Below, piece by piece: positions 44,372-53,449 of a stretch of DNA of 64,000 nt. The DNA comes from Polaribacter vadi (GTDB lineage Bacteria > Bacteroidota > Bacteroidia > Flavobacteriales > Flavobacteriaceae), in assembly GCF_001761365.1 (NCBI RefSeq), contig NZ_CP017477.1, positions 580,501-644,500 of the forward strand. Reading direction: 5' to 3'. The notes beneath the pieces are model-generated. The model was not told the DNA's origin and did not search any database. It saw nothing but the letters and a program-made list of their open reading frames with translations. Made by a program: the position numbers and the translations under genes. Position 1 is the stretch's first letter. The number at the start of each line of letters is the position of its first letter.

Positions 44372-44720
44372 ACTTCAAATATTCATCAAAAGTACCATCA
44401 TTATAAAAAACGACAATTCGTTGAATTTTTTTTCCATCATTAGCATTTGTTGCAAATAAAGATGGAGTAGGAGCATCCTCTTTTTGAGCTGAATTTTTAG
44501 GAAAAAAACCGATTCCATTAATCAACCATTGTAAATCTACATCCTCAAATTCGGTTGTTATTTTCAAAATAAAATCGAGACTTGGTTTGTTTCTACCAGA
44601 CAAAATATGAGAAATACTTGAACGTTGAACACCAATTTTATCCGCAAATAAAGATGCTGTTAATTCATGATGATCCATCACTTTTTTTATTCGAGTTGTA
44701 AATTCTAAGCTGTTTATCAT
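44370..44720 (-). CDS. XRE-type HTH regulator
   Basis: A 116-residue regulator with helix-turn-helix LTASLFADKIGVQRSSISHIL (about 19-40) and the domain end NKPSLDFILKITTEFEDVDLQWLING, typical of flavobacterial XRE proteins. Residues about 70-116 form a weak tail (VVFYNDGTFDEYLK). Its promoter matches TTTG-N19-TAnnTTTG exactly (44741-44771), and its region TTACATTTGTAA resembles the palindrome upstream of the carboxypeptidase gene at 45001-45017. It is divergent from that gene with 355 bases between. Confidence 0.9.
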   Translation of the reverse strand: MINSLEFTTRIKKVMDHHELTASLFADKIGVQRSSISHILSGRNKPSLDFILKITTEFEDVDLQWLINGIGFFPKNSAQKEDAPTPSLFATNANDGKKIQRIVVFYNDGTFDEYLK

Positions 44721-44740
44721 TGTAAATTTTAATTGTATTA

Positions 44741-44771
44741 CAAATGTAAATCAAAATTAATAAGCCACAAA
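44741..44771 (-). promoter_or_regulatory. Promoter of the XRE gene: TTTG-N19-TACATTTG
   Basis: On the minus strand TTTG (complement of 44768-44771) and TACATTTG (complement of 44741-44748) are exactly 19 bases apart, the consensus of Bacteroidetes housekeeping promoters. The -7 lies in TTTACATTTGTAA, a near-palindrome. Confidence 0.8.
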
Positions 44772-45000
44772 AGGATATGTTTTAAAACTATTTTACTGTT
44801 GTTTTTTATATTAAATTTATTGTTTAGGTGAGTTATGTAAATACTTGAATTAATGCTCTTTAAATAAAAACAAAACTACATTGCATCAACATAGAAAGTT
44901 ATTCTTTTTGAATTTAAAAATTTCAAATATTTAAAAGTTAAAAGTTTACAAAAGTAACTTAAAATAGCCTTTTAAAAATTTACAATTCTGTATTTTTTAT

Positions 45001-45054
45001 GGTTTACAATTGTAACCATAAGGTTGTTTACTTGTGTTCAAAAGTGTAAATTTG
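45001..45054 (+). promoter_or_regulatory. Palindrome and promoter before the M14 carboxypeptidase
   Basis: GGTTTACAATTGTAACC (45001-45017) contains the perfect 12-base palindrome TTACAATTGTAA. A -33 TTG (45024-45026) and TAAATTTG (45047-45054) are 20 bases apart. The palindrome just upstream resembles the site at the XRE promoter and may be the site of that regulator. The rest of the 44721-45075 gap is AT-rich, with no gene. Confidence 0.7.
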
Positions 45055-45075
45055 TAATTCTAAACAATCAAACAA

Positions 45076-46134
45076 GTGCATATTTTATCGACTACTTTTT
45101 TAAAGAATATTTTCGAAGAACAAAAAGAAAGTTCCCTTTTTGGGAAGTGGATTACTTTTAAAAATATTGAAAATTTGTTCCAAAAACATCAAGCTGTTTT
45201 TGAGATTAAACAACTTGGTTTTTCGGAACAAGAAAGACCTATTTATACCTTAAAAATTGGTTCGGGTAAAAAACGAATTTTACTTTGGAGCCAGATGCAT
45301 GGAAACGAAAGTACAGCAACAAGAGCGTTATTCGATTTATTTAATTGTTTCTCCAATACAACATCTGTAGAACTAGAAACTATTTTAAAAGAATGTACAC
45401 TTGTTTTTATTCCGATGTTAAATCCTGATGGAGCACAAGTCTATACCAGAGTAAATGGAAATAATATCGATTTGAATAGAGATGCTGTTGATAGAGTTGC
45501 GAAAGAAAGCAAGTTATTAAGAGGAATTTTAGAGGAATTCAATCCTCAATTTTGTTTCAATTTACACGATCAAAGAACTATTTTTGGAGTAGAAGGCACT
45601 AAAAACCCTGCAACAATCTCTTTTTTAGCACCTTCAGAAGAAGAAACGAGAGCCATTACAGAGGGTAGAAAGCAAACCATGAATGTGATTGTTGCTATGA
45701 ATAAAATGTTGCAAAATATAATTCCACATTTTGTTGGTAGGTATACAGATGAATTTTACCCAACAGCTACTGGCGATAATTTTCAAAAATTGGGCTACAA
45801 TACAATTTTAATAGAATCTGGTCATTATCCAGAGGATTATCAACGAGAAAAATCTAGAGAATTTACTTTTTATTCCATTATACAAGGAATTTATCATATT
45901 GCTACTGCAGATTCTTTTATAGATTATGAGGATTATTTTAACATTCCTAACAACGATAAAATTTTCTATGATGTAATTCATCGTTTTTCTAAAGGTAAAA
46001 AGGATGAAGCGTATCAATATAAAGATGAAGTTATTGAAAATAAATTAGTTTCAAAATTAGAGAAAATAGCCGAAAACACCCTACAAAACGAAATTGGACA
46101 TAACGAAATCGTTTTCGAAGCGAATATTTATTAA
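45076..46134 (+). CDS. M14 family zinc carboxypeptidase (GTG start)
   Basis: A 352-residue enzyme. Zinc ligands appear as MHGNES (HxxE, about 76-79) and the later LHDQ. The catalytic-like Glu is in ILIESGHY (about 260). FIPMLNPDGAQVYTR and NGNNIDLNRD are classic M14 substrate motifs. It has no signal peptide, so it should act in the cytosol, probably on small peptides or amidated compounds. The start is GTG at 45076, only 21 bases after the -7 element, so the leader is short. It may be repressed by the divergent XRE protein. Confidence 0.9.
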   Translation: MHILSTTFLKNIFEEQKESSLFGKWITFKNIENLFQKHQAVFEIKQLGFSEQERPIYTLKIGSGKKRILLWSQMHGNESTATRALFDLFNCFSNTTSVELETILKECTLVFIPMLNPDGAQVYTRVNGNNIDLNRDAVDRVAKESKLLRGILEEFNPQFCFNLHDQRTIFGVEGTKNPATISFLAPSEEETRAITEGRKQTMNVIVAMNKMLQNIIPHFVGRYTDEFYPTATGDNFQKLGYNTILIESGHYPEDYQREKSREFTFYSIIQGIYHIATADSFIDYEDYFNIPNNDKIFYDVIHRFSKGKKDEAYQYKDEVIENKLVSKLEKIAENTLQNEIGHNEIVFEANIY

Positions 46135-46153
46135 GTATTTGTTAGTTTTATGC

Positions 46154-46183
46154 TTGTTTAATTAAATTAAATTCATAAATTTG
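46154..46183 (+). promoter_or_regulatory. Promoter of the Lrp/AsnC gene
   Basis: TTG (46154-46156) and TAAATTTG (46176-46183) are 19 bases apart, a consensus pair. TATTATAAATTGAATAATA follows immediately and could be a self-binding site. Confidence 0.7.
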
Positions 46184-46210
46184 TATTATAAATTGAATAA
46201 TACATAAATT

Positions 46211-46690
46211 ATGAAAAAATTCATTCTAGACGAAATAGATCATCAGATTTTAGATATCTTAATAGAAAATGCAAGAACACCATTTACAGACATTGCTAAA
46301 CAATTATTGGTTTCTGCTGGAACTATTCATGTTCGTGTAAAAAAGATGGAAGATGAAGGAATTATACAAGGTTCTACATTAACATTAAACTACGAAAAAA
46401 TGGGGTATTCGTTTATAGCTCATGTAGGTATATACTTAGAAAAAACATCGATGACACAAAATGTTATTGAAAATTTAAGAAAAATACCAAACGTAACTGT
46501 TGCGTATGTAACTGCAGGAAAATATAATATATTCTGTAAAGTTAGAGCAAAAGGAACCAATGATGCCAAAGATATTATTTATGCAATAGATGATGTACCT
46601 GGTGTTAACAGAACAGAAACTATGATTGCATTAGAAGAAACGATTAATGATAAGAAGAGAATGATGCACGCAATTTTTGCAGATCTTTAA
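46211..46690 (+). CDS. Lrp/AsnC family transcriptional regulator
   Basis: A 159-residue protein with the N-terminal helix-turn-helix (LDEIDHQILDILIENARTPF ... LLVSAGTIHVRVKKMEDEGI) and the C-terminal RAM ligand-binding domain (FIAHVGIYLEKTSMTQNVIE, PNVTVAYVTAGKYNI). Such regulators sense amino acids and control their metabolism. Neighbouring genes do not reveal the target. Two terminator hairpins follow. Confidence 0.94.
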   Translation: MKKFILDEIDHQILDILIENARTPFTDIAKQLLVSAGTIHVRVKKMEDEGIIQGSTLTLNYEKMGYSFIAHVGIYLEKTSMTQNVIENLRKIPNVTVAYVTAGKYNIFCKVRAKGTNDAKDIIYAIDDVPGVNRTETMIALEETINDKKRMMHAIFADL

Positions 46691-46715
46691 ACCAAAGTCA
46701 ACCAATCAATAAACG

Positions 46716-46753
46716 AAAAATCCTTATCAATTTATTTTGATAGGGATTTTTTT
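46716..46753 (+). terminator. Intrinsic terminator after the Lrp gene
   Basis: AATCCTTATCAA pairs with TTGATAGGGATT (one mismatch), six-base loop and a T-run to 46753. Confidence 0.75.
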
Positions 46754-46778
46754 AATACATACTATTTTAGTTGAAATA

Positions 46779-46810
46779 AAAACCCGAAAAACAAATTGCT
46801 TTTCGGGTTT
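46779..46810 (-). terminator. Intrinsic terminator after the PRC-barrel gene
   Basis: AAACCCGAAAA (46780-46790) pairs with TTTTCGGGTTT (46800-46810). It faces the end of the minus-strand PRC-barrel gene and is preceded by an A-run, which on that strand is a T-run. Confidence 0.75.
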
Positions 46811-46825
46811 CTGATTTTAGTACTA

Positions 46826-47332
46826 CTAAGAGTTAAACTCATTTTGTTCGTAAAATAAATCATCTTCAGGATAATTTACAACATCTTCAGGTCTTGTGTA
46901 CGTCCTTAATATAAGAGTTTCATAATCTCTGTAAATTGGCGAATCCTTTTTAAATCTTTTTGTTTTAGAAAACGTATCGCTATTGATACTTGTTGTCGAA
47001 ACAACTTTATTATCCAAATCTAAATTTGCCAAACCAATTGGAATTATCACGTGATTTTCACCATCTTCGTTTACAAATTCGTGAATGCCATCTTTTGCTT
47101 TTGCACTAAAAGGTTCATGATTTACATTTAAAATAGCTTCATCTAGTTCTACATCTAAATAGACAACTCGTTCAGTATTTTTATTTACCAAAAGGCTATT
47201 TACTTCACCTATAACTCTATTATCGATATCTTTCACTTTCCAACCACGAACGTCTTTTTGATCATCCGCAACTTTATAATCACCTAATTCTTCTAAATAA
47301 AATAAGGTTTTGTTTTCTTTATTCGTATTCAT
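46826..47332 (-). CDS. PRC-barrel domain protein
   Basis: A 168-residue cytosolic protein. The N-terminal part (DDQKDVRGWKVKDIDNRVIGE, VVYLDVELDE) shows the PRC-barrel seen in the H subunit of photosynthetic reaction centres and in RimM-type proteins; in chemotrophs such proteins are usually stress related. The C-terminal third is charged and aromatic (YRDYETLILRTYTRPEDVV). It is 12 bases after the gene for a membrane-anchored protein and probably co-transcribed. Confidence 0.8.
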   Translation of the reverse strand: MNTNKENKTLFYLEELGDYKVADDQKDVRGWKVKDIDNRVIGEVNSLLVNKNTERVVYLDVELDEAILNVNHEPFSAKAKDGIHEFVNEDGENHVIIPIGLANLDLDNKVVSTTSINSDTFSKTKRFKKDSPIYRDYETLILRTYTRPEDVVNYPEDDLFYEQNEFNS

Positions 47333-47344
47333 AATGTTATTTTT

Positions 47345-47947
47345 TTAGTTCATTTTTTCTAATAATGTTTCAGCAGATTTAAAAAATCTATTTACATCAT
47401 CTTTTTGATTCAATGTTTGTTCATCCTTTTTAATTTTTGAAACTGCCATTTCAACATCAGAAGCTTCCGTTGTTAAATTAGGATACTCACTTTTTTGAAT
47501 AGTTGTTAAAGCACGAGAAATAATCATTCCAGAATCTTTAATTAAATTGGCATGATTTAAAGATTCAGGGTCATCTGTAATTATTTCTGCATTTTTACGA
47601 GCTTCTTCTATATCAGCTTCAATATCTATATTTAACTCATTTGCTTTTGCTTCAACTGCATTTATAAGGTACATTAAAGCGCCATTACTATATTCATGGT
47701 CAATTCCCATTTTTCCTGTATTGCCAATATAATCGGAATATTCAATCAATGCAGCTTCAGATGCTACTACATATTCCTCATTTTCAACTTCTTCAATGGG
47801 TTCTTGATACACTTCTTCTACAGGTTCATTTTCCTCTATAACTGCTGTTTCTTTTGATGTAAAATAGAATACTGCAAGTAGCAATAAGATCCCTAGAATT
47901 ATCCAAGGCCAAATTGTCTTTTTCTTCTCGATTTTAATTTCTGCCAT
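47345..47947 (-). CDS. Membrane-anchored protein of unknown function
   Basis: About 200 residues from the Met at 47947 (MAEIKIEKKKTIWPW); a start nine codons earlier is possible. It has one membrane segment (WPWIILGILLLLAVFYF, about 13-29), then an acidic Glu/Val-rich linker and a helical domain (LMYLINAVEAKANELNIDIE ... SAETLLEKMN). The domain is not recognised. Together with the PRC-barrel protein behind it, this may be an envelope stress unit; that is a guess based on the operon only. Confidence 0.65.
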   Translation of the reverse strand: MAEIKIEKKKTIWPWIILGILLLLAVFYFTSKETAVIEENEPVEEVYQEPIEEVENEEYVVASEAALIEYSDYIGNTGKMGIDHEYSNGALMYLINAVEAKANELNIDIEADIEEARKNAEIITDDPESLNHANLIKDSGMIISRALTTIQKSEYPNLTTEASDVEMAVSKIKKDEQTLNQKDDVNRFFKSAETLLEKMN

Positions 47948-48188
47948 AATATTTGTTTTAAGGTTAAAGTTCAAAACTAATAAAAAGCATGTGTTTATTT
48001 GATGTAATGATTAACGCTATTAAAAAAAACAAAGGTATTTACACTATAAACTTCTGATTATAAATAGTTAAAGTTTTTTTTATGCAAAATTGATATATTT
48101 TAAGGACATATAAAGAAATGAGCTTTTTTTTTATGATGCTGATTCTTTTAGTTTATTTAAATTTGTTTAGGTTCAAAATATCCTTTCT

Positions 48189-50177
48189 ATGACATCAAAT
48201 ATTGTTTATCATAAATCGTCAACTTCAAATAAACAGGCTTTATTTTTATACAAATCGATGCTAAAATCGAGATTGATAGAAGAAAAAATGTTGATTCTTT
48301 TGCGTCAGGGAAAAATATCTAAATGGTTTTCTGGAATTGGACAAGAAGCTATTGCTGTAGGAGTTACAACTGCTCTTCAAAAAGACGAATACATTTTACC
48401 AATGCATAGAAATTTAGGGGTTTTTACCACAAGAGAAATTCCTTTATATAGATTATTTTCTCAATGGCAAGGAAAAATGAACGGTTTTACAAAAGGGAGA
48501 GATCGTAGTTTCCATTTTGGAACACAAGAATATCATATTATTGGAATGATTTCTCATTTAGGACCACAATTAGGAATCGCAGACGGAATTGCTTTAGCCA
48601 ACAAATTAAAGAAAAATAACAAAGTTTGCGCTGTTTTTACTGGTGAAGGAGGCACAAGCGAAGGTGATTTTCATGAAGCTTTAAATGTAGCTGCTGTTTG
48701 GAATTTACCTGTGTTATTTTGTGTAGAAAATAATGGGTATGGTTTGTCTACACCAACTTCAGAGCAATTTAACTGTACAAATATTGCTGATAAAGGAATA
48801 GGTTATGGAATGGAGAGCCATATGATAGATGGTAATAATATTCTAGAAGTGTACACCAAAGTTGATGAATTAGCAAAAAGTGTTCGAGAAAATCCAAGAC
48901 CCATTTTATTAGAATTCAAAACTTTTAGAATGCGTGGCCATGAAGAAGCCAGTGGATCTAAATATGTTCCTGAAGATTTGATGAAAGAATGGGCTGAAAA
49001 AGATCCTTTAGAAAATTTTGAACACTATTTAAAAGAGAAGGCTATTTTATCTGAAGAAATTGAACAGCAATATAAAAAAGAAATCATTGCAGAAATAAAT
49101 GAACATTTACAAAGGGCTTTTGATGAGGAAAAAATAATTCCCAATTTAGAAACGGAACTAAAGGACGTTTATAAACCTTTTAAATATCAAGAAACAAAGC
49201 CTTCATTAACCAAAAAACATATTCGTTTTGTAGATGCTATTGCTGATGGATTACACCTTTCTATGGATAAGTTCGATGATTTGGTAATTATGGGACAAGA
49301 TGTTGCTGAATATGGAGGTGTTTTTAAAATTACTGATGGTTTTGTAGAGAAGTTTGGCAAAGAACGTGTTAGAAATACTCCCATTTGTGAATCTGCCATT
49401 GTTGCTGCTGGTTATGGTTTGTCCATAAATGGAATGAAAGCTGTGGTAGAAATGCAGTTTGCCGATTTTGTTTCTTCTGGTTTTAATCCGATTGTAAACT
49501 TATTAGCAAAATCTCATTATAGATGGAGCGAAAATGCCAATGTTGTTGTGAGAATGCCTTGTGGAGCAGGAGTTGGTGCTGGACCTTTTCATAGTCAAAC
49601 CAATGAAGCTTGGTTTACAAAAACACCAGGTTTAAAGGTGGTATATCCTGCATTTCCTCAAGATGCAAAAGGCTTGTTGGCAAGTGCTATTGAAGATCCA
49701 AATCCTGTCTTATTTTTTGAACATAAAGGCCTGTATAGATCTGTTTATCAGGAAGTTTCTGAAGGTTATTTTACGACAGAAATAGGAAAAGCAGCTGTAT
49801 TAAAGGAAGGAAAAGACCTGACAATCATAAGTTATGGAGCAGCCGTTCATTGGGTTTTAGAGGCCTTGGAAAATCTATCAGAAATTGCTGTTGATGTAAT
49901 TGATTTAAGAACGTTACAACCTTTGGATTTAGAAACTATTTTTGCATCTGCTAAAAAAACAGGAAAAATATTAATTGTGCAAGAGGATTCTATGTTTGGT
50001 GGAATTGCTAGTGACTTATCAGCATTAATTACAGAAAATTGTTTTGAATATTTAGATGCGCCTGTAAAAAGAGTGGCGAGTTTAGAAACACCAATTCCTT
50101 TTCAATCGGATTTAGAACAACAATATTTAGGGAAATCAAAATTAACAAAAGCTATTTTAGATTTATATAATTATTGA
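48189..50177 (+). CDS. 2-oxoisovalerate dehydrogenase-type E1, alpha and beta subunits fused
   Basis: A 662-residue fusion. Residues about 15-310 are the E1 alpha part, with thiamine-diphosphate motif FTGEGGTSEGDFHEALN and NNGYGLSTPTS; residues about 335-662 are the E1 beta part, with GQDVAEYGGVFKITDG, MQFADFVSSGFNPIVN and VIDLRTLQPLD. E1 decarboxylates branched-chain or related 2-oxo acids and passes the acyl group to E2. Fused alpha/beta forms are usual in Flavobacteria. E2 and E3 are not near. An oxidoreductase gene follows by 30 bases. Confidence 0.93.
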   Translation: MTSNIVYHKSSTSNKQALFLYKSMLKSRLIEEKMLILLRQGKISKWFSGIGQEAIAVGVTTALQKDEYILPMHRNLGVFTTREIPLYRLFSQWQGKMNGFTKGRDRSFHFGTQEYHIIGMISHLGPQLGIADGIALANKLKKNNKVCAVFTGEGGTSEGDFHEALNVAAVWNLPVLFCVENNGYGLSTPTSEQFNCTNIADKGIGYGMESHMIDGNNILEVYTKVDELAKSVRENPRPILLEFKTFRMRGHEEASGSKYVPEDLMKEWAEKDPLENFEHYLKEKAILSEEIEQQYKKEIIAEINEHLQRAFDEEKIIPNLETELKDVYKPFKYQETKPSLTKKHIRFVDAIADGLHLSMDKFDDLVIMGQDVAEYGGVFKITDGFVEKFGKERVRNTPICESAIVAAGYGLSINGMKAVVEMQFADFVSSGFNPIVNLLAKSHYRWSENANVVVRMPCGAGVGAGPFHSQTNEAWFTKTPGLKVVYPAFPQDAKGLLASAIEDPNPVLFFEHKGLYRSVYQEVSEGYFTTEIGKAAVLKEGKDLTIISYGAAVHWVLEALENLSEIAVDVIDLRTLQPLDLETIFASAKKTGKILIVQEDSMFGGIASDLSALITENCFEYLDAPVKRVASLETPIPFQSDLEQQYLGKSKLTKAILDLYNY

Positions 50178-50207
50178 TTAAATTTAACGTCGAAATAAAA
50201 AATACAA

Positions 50208-51215
50208 ATGAATAACAAACAAATTATATTTAAAAAACGACCAGTAGGAACTCCAGATGCAACTACTTGGCAATTAGAAACAAACCCAATTCCTGAATTA
50301 GAAGAAGGAGAAATCTTAGTGGAGCATCATTATATTTCTTTAGATCCTGCAATGCGTGGTTGGATGAACGATTCCAAATCTTACATTCCTCCAGTTCAAA
50401 TAGATGATGTGATGAGAGCTGGTTCTATTGGAAAAGTGATTCAAAATAATGGCAATCCAAAATTTGAAATCGGAGATGTGGTTACAAGTTGGGGTGGAGT
50501 GCAACAATACGCCATTACAAATGGTGATGGCTGGTACAAAGTAGATACGCGTTTAGCGCCAATGCCAACCTATATTGGTACTTTGGGAATGCCTGGAATG
50601 ACAGCCTATTTTGGAATTTTAGAAGTTGCAAAAGCAAAAGAAGGTGATATCGTTTTAGTTTCTGGAGCTGCAGGTGCAGTTGGGAGTATTGTAGGACAAA
50701 TCGCAAAAATTAAAGGATGTACAGTGATTGGTATTGCTGGTGGAAAAGAGAAATGTGATTATTTGATAAACGAATTAGGTTTTGATGAGGCCATTGATTA
50801 TAAATCTGAAAATATTTATTCGGCTTTAAAAGCAAAATGCCCACAAGGAATTGATATTTATTTTGATAATGTTGGTGGAAAAATCTTAGATGCAGCTTTG
50901 AGTAAATTAAGAATGCATGCTAGAGTCGTAATTTGTGGAGCCATTTCTCAATATAACAACAAAGCTAAAGTTAATGGACCAAGTAATTATTTATCACTTT
51001 TAGTTACAAGATCTACCATGCAAGGAATGGTTGTAATGGATTATACCAAAGATTTTGGAGTTGCTGCAAAACAAATGGGAACTTGGATGCAAGAAGGAAA
51101 ACTAAAATCGAGAGAAGATATTTATGTGGGCATTGAAAACTTTCATGAAACGTATAACCGATTATTTTCTGGTGATAAAAATGGAAAATTAGTTTTAAAA
51201 GTTATAGAGGAATAG
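50208..51215 (+). CDS. NADP-dependent MDR-family oxidoreductase (2-alkenal/prostaglandin reductase-like)
   Basis: A 335-residue zinc-free medium-chain reductase. It has a N-terminal ferredoxin-like GroES fold part (ATTWQLETNPIPELEEGEIL, LDPAMRGWMND) and the NADP fold VSGAAGAVGSIVGQIAKIKG, then YFDNVGGKILD. Enzymes of this type reduce the double bond of alpha,beta-unsaturated aldehydes and ketones. It overlaps the CPXCG gene by one base and follows the E1 gene by 30, so the three look like an operon. Confidence 0.92.
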   Translation: MNNKQIIFKKRPVGTPDATTWQLETNPIPELEEGEILVEHHYISLDPAMRGWMNDSKSYIPPVQIDDVMRAGSIGKVIQNNGNPKFEIGDVVTSWGGVQQYAITNGDGWYKVDTRLAPMPTYIGTLGMPGMTAYFGILEVAKAKEGDIVLVSGAAGAVGSIVGQIAKIKGCTVIGIAGGKEKCDYLINELGFDEAIDYKSENIYSALKAKCPQGIDIYFDNVGGKILDAALSKLRMHARVVICGAISQYNNKAKVNGPSNYLSLLVTRSTMQGMVVMDYTKDFGVAAKQMGTWMQEGKLKSREDIYVGIENFHETYNRLFSGDKNGKLVLKVIEE

Positions 51216-51400
51216 TGGAGCAAGAACATTTTTTTCAATGTCCTTATTGTTGGGAAGATATATCCATGATTTTAGATAGCAGTATAAGGCAGCAAACTTA
51301 TATTGAAGACTGTGAAGTTTGCTGCAATCCTATAGAAATATCACCAAGATTTGAAAATGGCGAATTAATAGGTTTTGAATCTCAATCTATAGAACAATAA
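51215..51400 (+). CDS. CPXCG motif-containing cysteine-rich protein
   Basis: 61 residues from GTG at 51215, which shares its G with the stop codon TAG of the previous gene. It has two zinc-ribbon pairs, CPYCWED (about 9-12) and CEVCCNP, and matches the small CPXCG family, although the first pair has CPYCW rather than CPYCG. The function is unknown. No other start fits, since the upstream reading frame is closed. Confidence 0.85.
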   Translation: MEQEHFFQCPYCWEDISMILDSSIRQQTYIEDCEVCCNPIEISPRFENGELIGFESQSIEQ

Positions 51401-51412
51401 TTAGATTTAATT

Positions 51413-51817
51413 TTACAAATCTATAGTATATGTGGCTGAAACAAACTCAATATTATCGACATTCCCTAAATTTGGATCTCCATTTTTATTAAAACTGAAT
51501 GTACAACTTGAATCGCTGTCTATAGTGTAACATTCTGATGAGCTAGTAGATAATAATGAAGATTCTATTGTTTCGTTATTAATAGTTGATTTAATAGTAA
51601 TTCTATAAAAGCCCAAAATTGGTGTAACATTTGGGTTGATAAATTTAATAGAATAACTTAAATTTTCAGGAGTATTAGCAGTTGCTGGTGTAAAATTAAA
51701 ATGGATTAGTTCCGTTTTTACATCGATTATATTTATTGTTTCAATTTCGGCATTATTTGTTGAACAGCTTAAAGTGATAAATAAAATGATGAAATAAGTG
51801 TAAATATTTTTTAGCAT
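51413..51817 (-). CDS. Hypothetical lipoprotein
   Basis: 134 residues with lipoprotein signal (IILFITLSC, Cys about 18). The mature part is beta-rich with Ser/Thr-rich turns (ENLSYSIKFINPNVTPILGFYRI) and has a Cys pair (ECYTIDSDSSC). It is not recognised. It stands convergent to CPXCG, with 12 bases between the two stops. Confidence 0.6.
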   Translation of the reverse strand: MLKNIYTYFIILFITLSCSTNNAEIETINIIDVKTELIHFNFTPATANTPENLSYSIKFINPNVTPILGFYRITIKSTINNETIESSLLSTSSSECYTIDSDSSCTFSFNKNGDPNLGNVDNIEFVSATYTIDL

Positions 51818-51863
51818 GCTGATTATAATTAAGATTGATCAAAAATCTTTAATAAAGTAGGTT

Positions 51864-52571
51864 TTAAGTTAGTTCTTTCCAATTCCAGTTAAATTCCTCA
51901 AACATCTCTATCCAATCTTTTGGAAAAGTACCTTTTAAAATCTTTTTTTCTGATGAAAAAGGATGAATAAATTCTAATTTACCTGCGTGTAAGAATAAAT
52001 TTTTCCAACCAAAGTTTTCAGCAAACATCGTATCATGATTCTTATCACCATATTTTGCATCGCCAATTAAAGGATGACTAATTTTATTGGAATGGACTCT
52101 TAATTGATGCATTCTACCTGTTTGTGGTAAAAACTCCACCAAACTATAACGTGAAGAATCATAGGGTTTTACAGGAATATCTAATGTAATATTCGCTAAT
52201 GTTCTTAAATAGGTTAAGGCTTCTTTATGCACATTGGCATCTCGTCCTTTTACAGGAGAATCAATTGTTTTTGTTTCAGGAGAAAAACCACGAACTACGC
52301 CAAAATAGGTTTTTTGAATTTGCTTTGTTGTAAATAATTCTTGAAATTTAGAAACATATTCTTTTTCTTTTGCTAATAAAATTAACCCAGAAGTTTTTCT
52401 ATCCAACCTATGAACAGGATACACTTTAATGCCGAATTCTTTTTCAATTAATTGTAAAAGTGAATCTTCATCCCCAACATTTCTTGACAAAAAAGCATGA
52501 TGAACTAAAACATTATTTGGTTTATTTACACAAATAATGTATTCATCTTCAAAAATAATTTCTAAACTCAT
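51864..52571 (-). CDS. truC: tRNA pseudouridine synthase C (TruC-like, RluA family)
   Basis: A 235-residue pseudouridine synthase. The catalytic segment VHRLDRKTSGLILLAKE contains the essential Asp, and the rest fits TruC rather than RluA/C/D: no S4 domain, and the motifs RYSLVEFLPQTGRMHQLRVH and FGWKNLFLHAGKL match those of TruC. TruC makes pseudouridine 65 in tRNA-Ile and tRNA-Asp in E. coli. Specificity here is inferred from that match. Confidence 0.85.
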   Translation of the reverse strand: MSLEIIFEDEYIICVNKPNNVLVHHAFLSRNVGDEDSLLQLIEKEFGIKVYPVHRLDRKTSGLILLAKEKEYVSKFQELFTTKQIQKTYFGVVRGFSPETKTIDSPVKGRDANVHKEALTYLRTLANITLDIPVKPYDSSRYSLVEFLPQTGRMHQLRVHSNKISHPLIGDAKYGDKNHDTMFAENFGWKNLFLHAGKLEFIHPFSSEKKILKGTFPKDWIEMFEEFNWNWKELT

Positions 52572-52689
52572 ATTCTATTAAAAGTGATAAAAGTACTACT
52601 ATTTGCATATAAAAGATTATGATTTATTTATCAAAATTTAAATTCTTTTTATGTAATTTTAGTTTGTTTATAATCAGTAATTTATCGTT

Positions 52690-53223
52690 ATGAAATTTAG
52701 AGTTTTATTTTTATCAATTTTATGCATCTCTTTTCTTAGTTGTAAAAGTTCTGCAACCTTGGCAGAAATTGAAAATTTAAAAGAAACAGCTACGTCAAAG
52801 AATTTTACAATTATTTCTGATTCTGCAAATCCAACAGCTTTGATGAATACCAGAGGAATTGAAAACTTATTACCTCCAGGAAGCAATTTAGCCAGCATAA
52901 GTTTGGTAAATATTCAAAACAATTTCACCATAAAAAATGATAGTATTTTCTTAGACATGCCTTTTTATGGCGAAAGACGTTTTGGTGGTGGATATGGAAC
53001 TGAAAGCGGTTTGCAATTTGAAGGAATCCCCGAAAAAGTTGAAAGTTCTTTTAACCCAAAAAAGAACACCTATGAATTTGAATATTTACTGAATACAAAA
53101 ACTGAAAGTTTACGAATTTCATTAACCTTATTTGCAAATAAAACAAGTCGATTTACTGTAAATAGCAGTCATAGAAGCACAATTACCTATAATGGTAAAT
53201 GGGAAATCCCTCTGAAAGAATAA
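52690..53223 (+). CDS. DUF4251 lipoprotein
   Basis: 177 residues with lipoprotein signal (FLSILCISFLSC, Cys about 18) and the DUF4251 body: NFTIISDSANPTALMNTRGI, FLDMPFYGERRFGGGYGTES and GLQFEGIPEKVESSFNPKKN. It is a conserved periplasmic/outer-membrane family in Bacteroidetes, without known function. It is divergent from truC. Confidence 0.88.
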   Translation: MKFRVLFLSILCISFLSCKSSATLAEIENLKETATSKNFTIISDSANPTALMNTRGIENLLPPGSNLASISLVNIQNNFTIKNDSIFLDMPFYGERRFGGGYGTESGLQFEGIPEKVESSFNPKKNTYEFEYLLNTKTESLRISLTLFANKTSRFTVNSSHRSTITYNGKWEIPLKE

Positions 53224-53391
53224 AAATGATTATTACAGAAAAATAATTATACTTTATTTTTAAGACACGAATAATATCATTCAAAAAATACAAAGAATAA
53301 TTTCACAGATAATACCGAAGGTTTTTAAAATTAGTAAAATTATTAATAATCATTACACAAAAATTCGTGCATTCGTGGCTAATTATTATGT

Positions 53392-53425
<34 letters not shown>

Positions 53426-53449
53426 AATAGTATGACTTGTACTTGCTAT

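Noticed and set aside
44370..44720. HipB-type antitoxin for the HipA-like kinase
   Set aside because: 293 bases with a strong palindrome separate the two, each seems to have its own unit, and the better operator match is with the carboxypeptidase gene.
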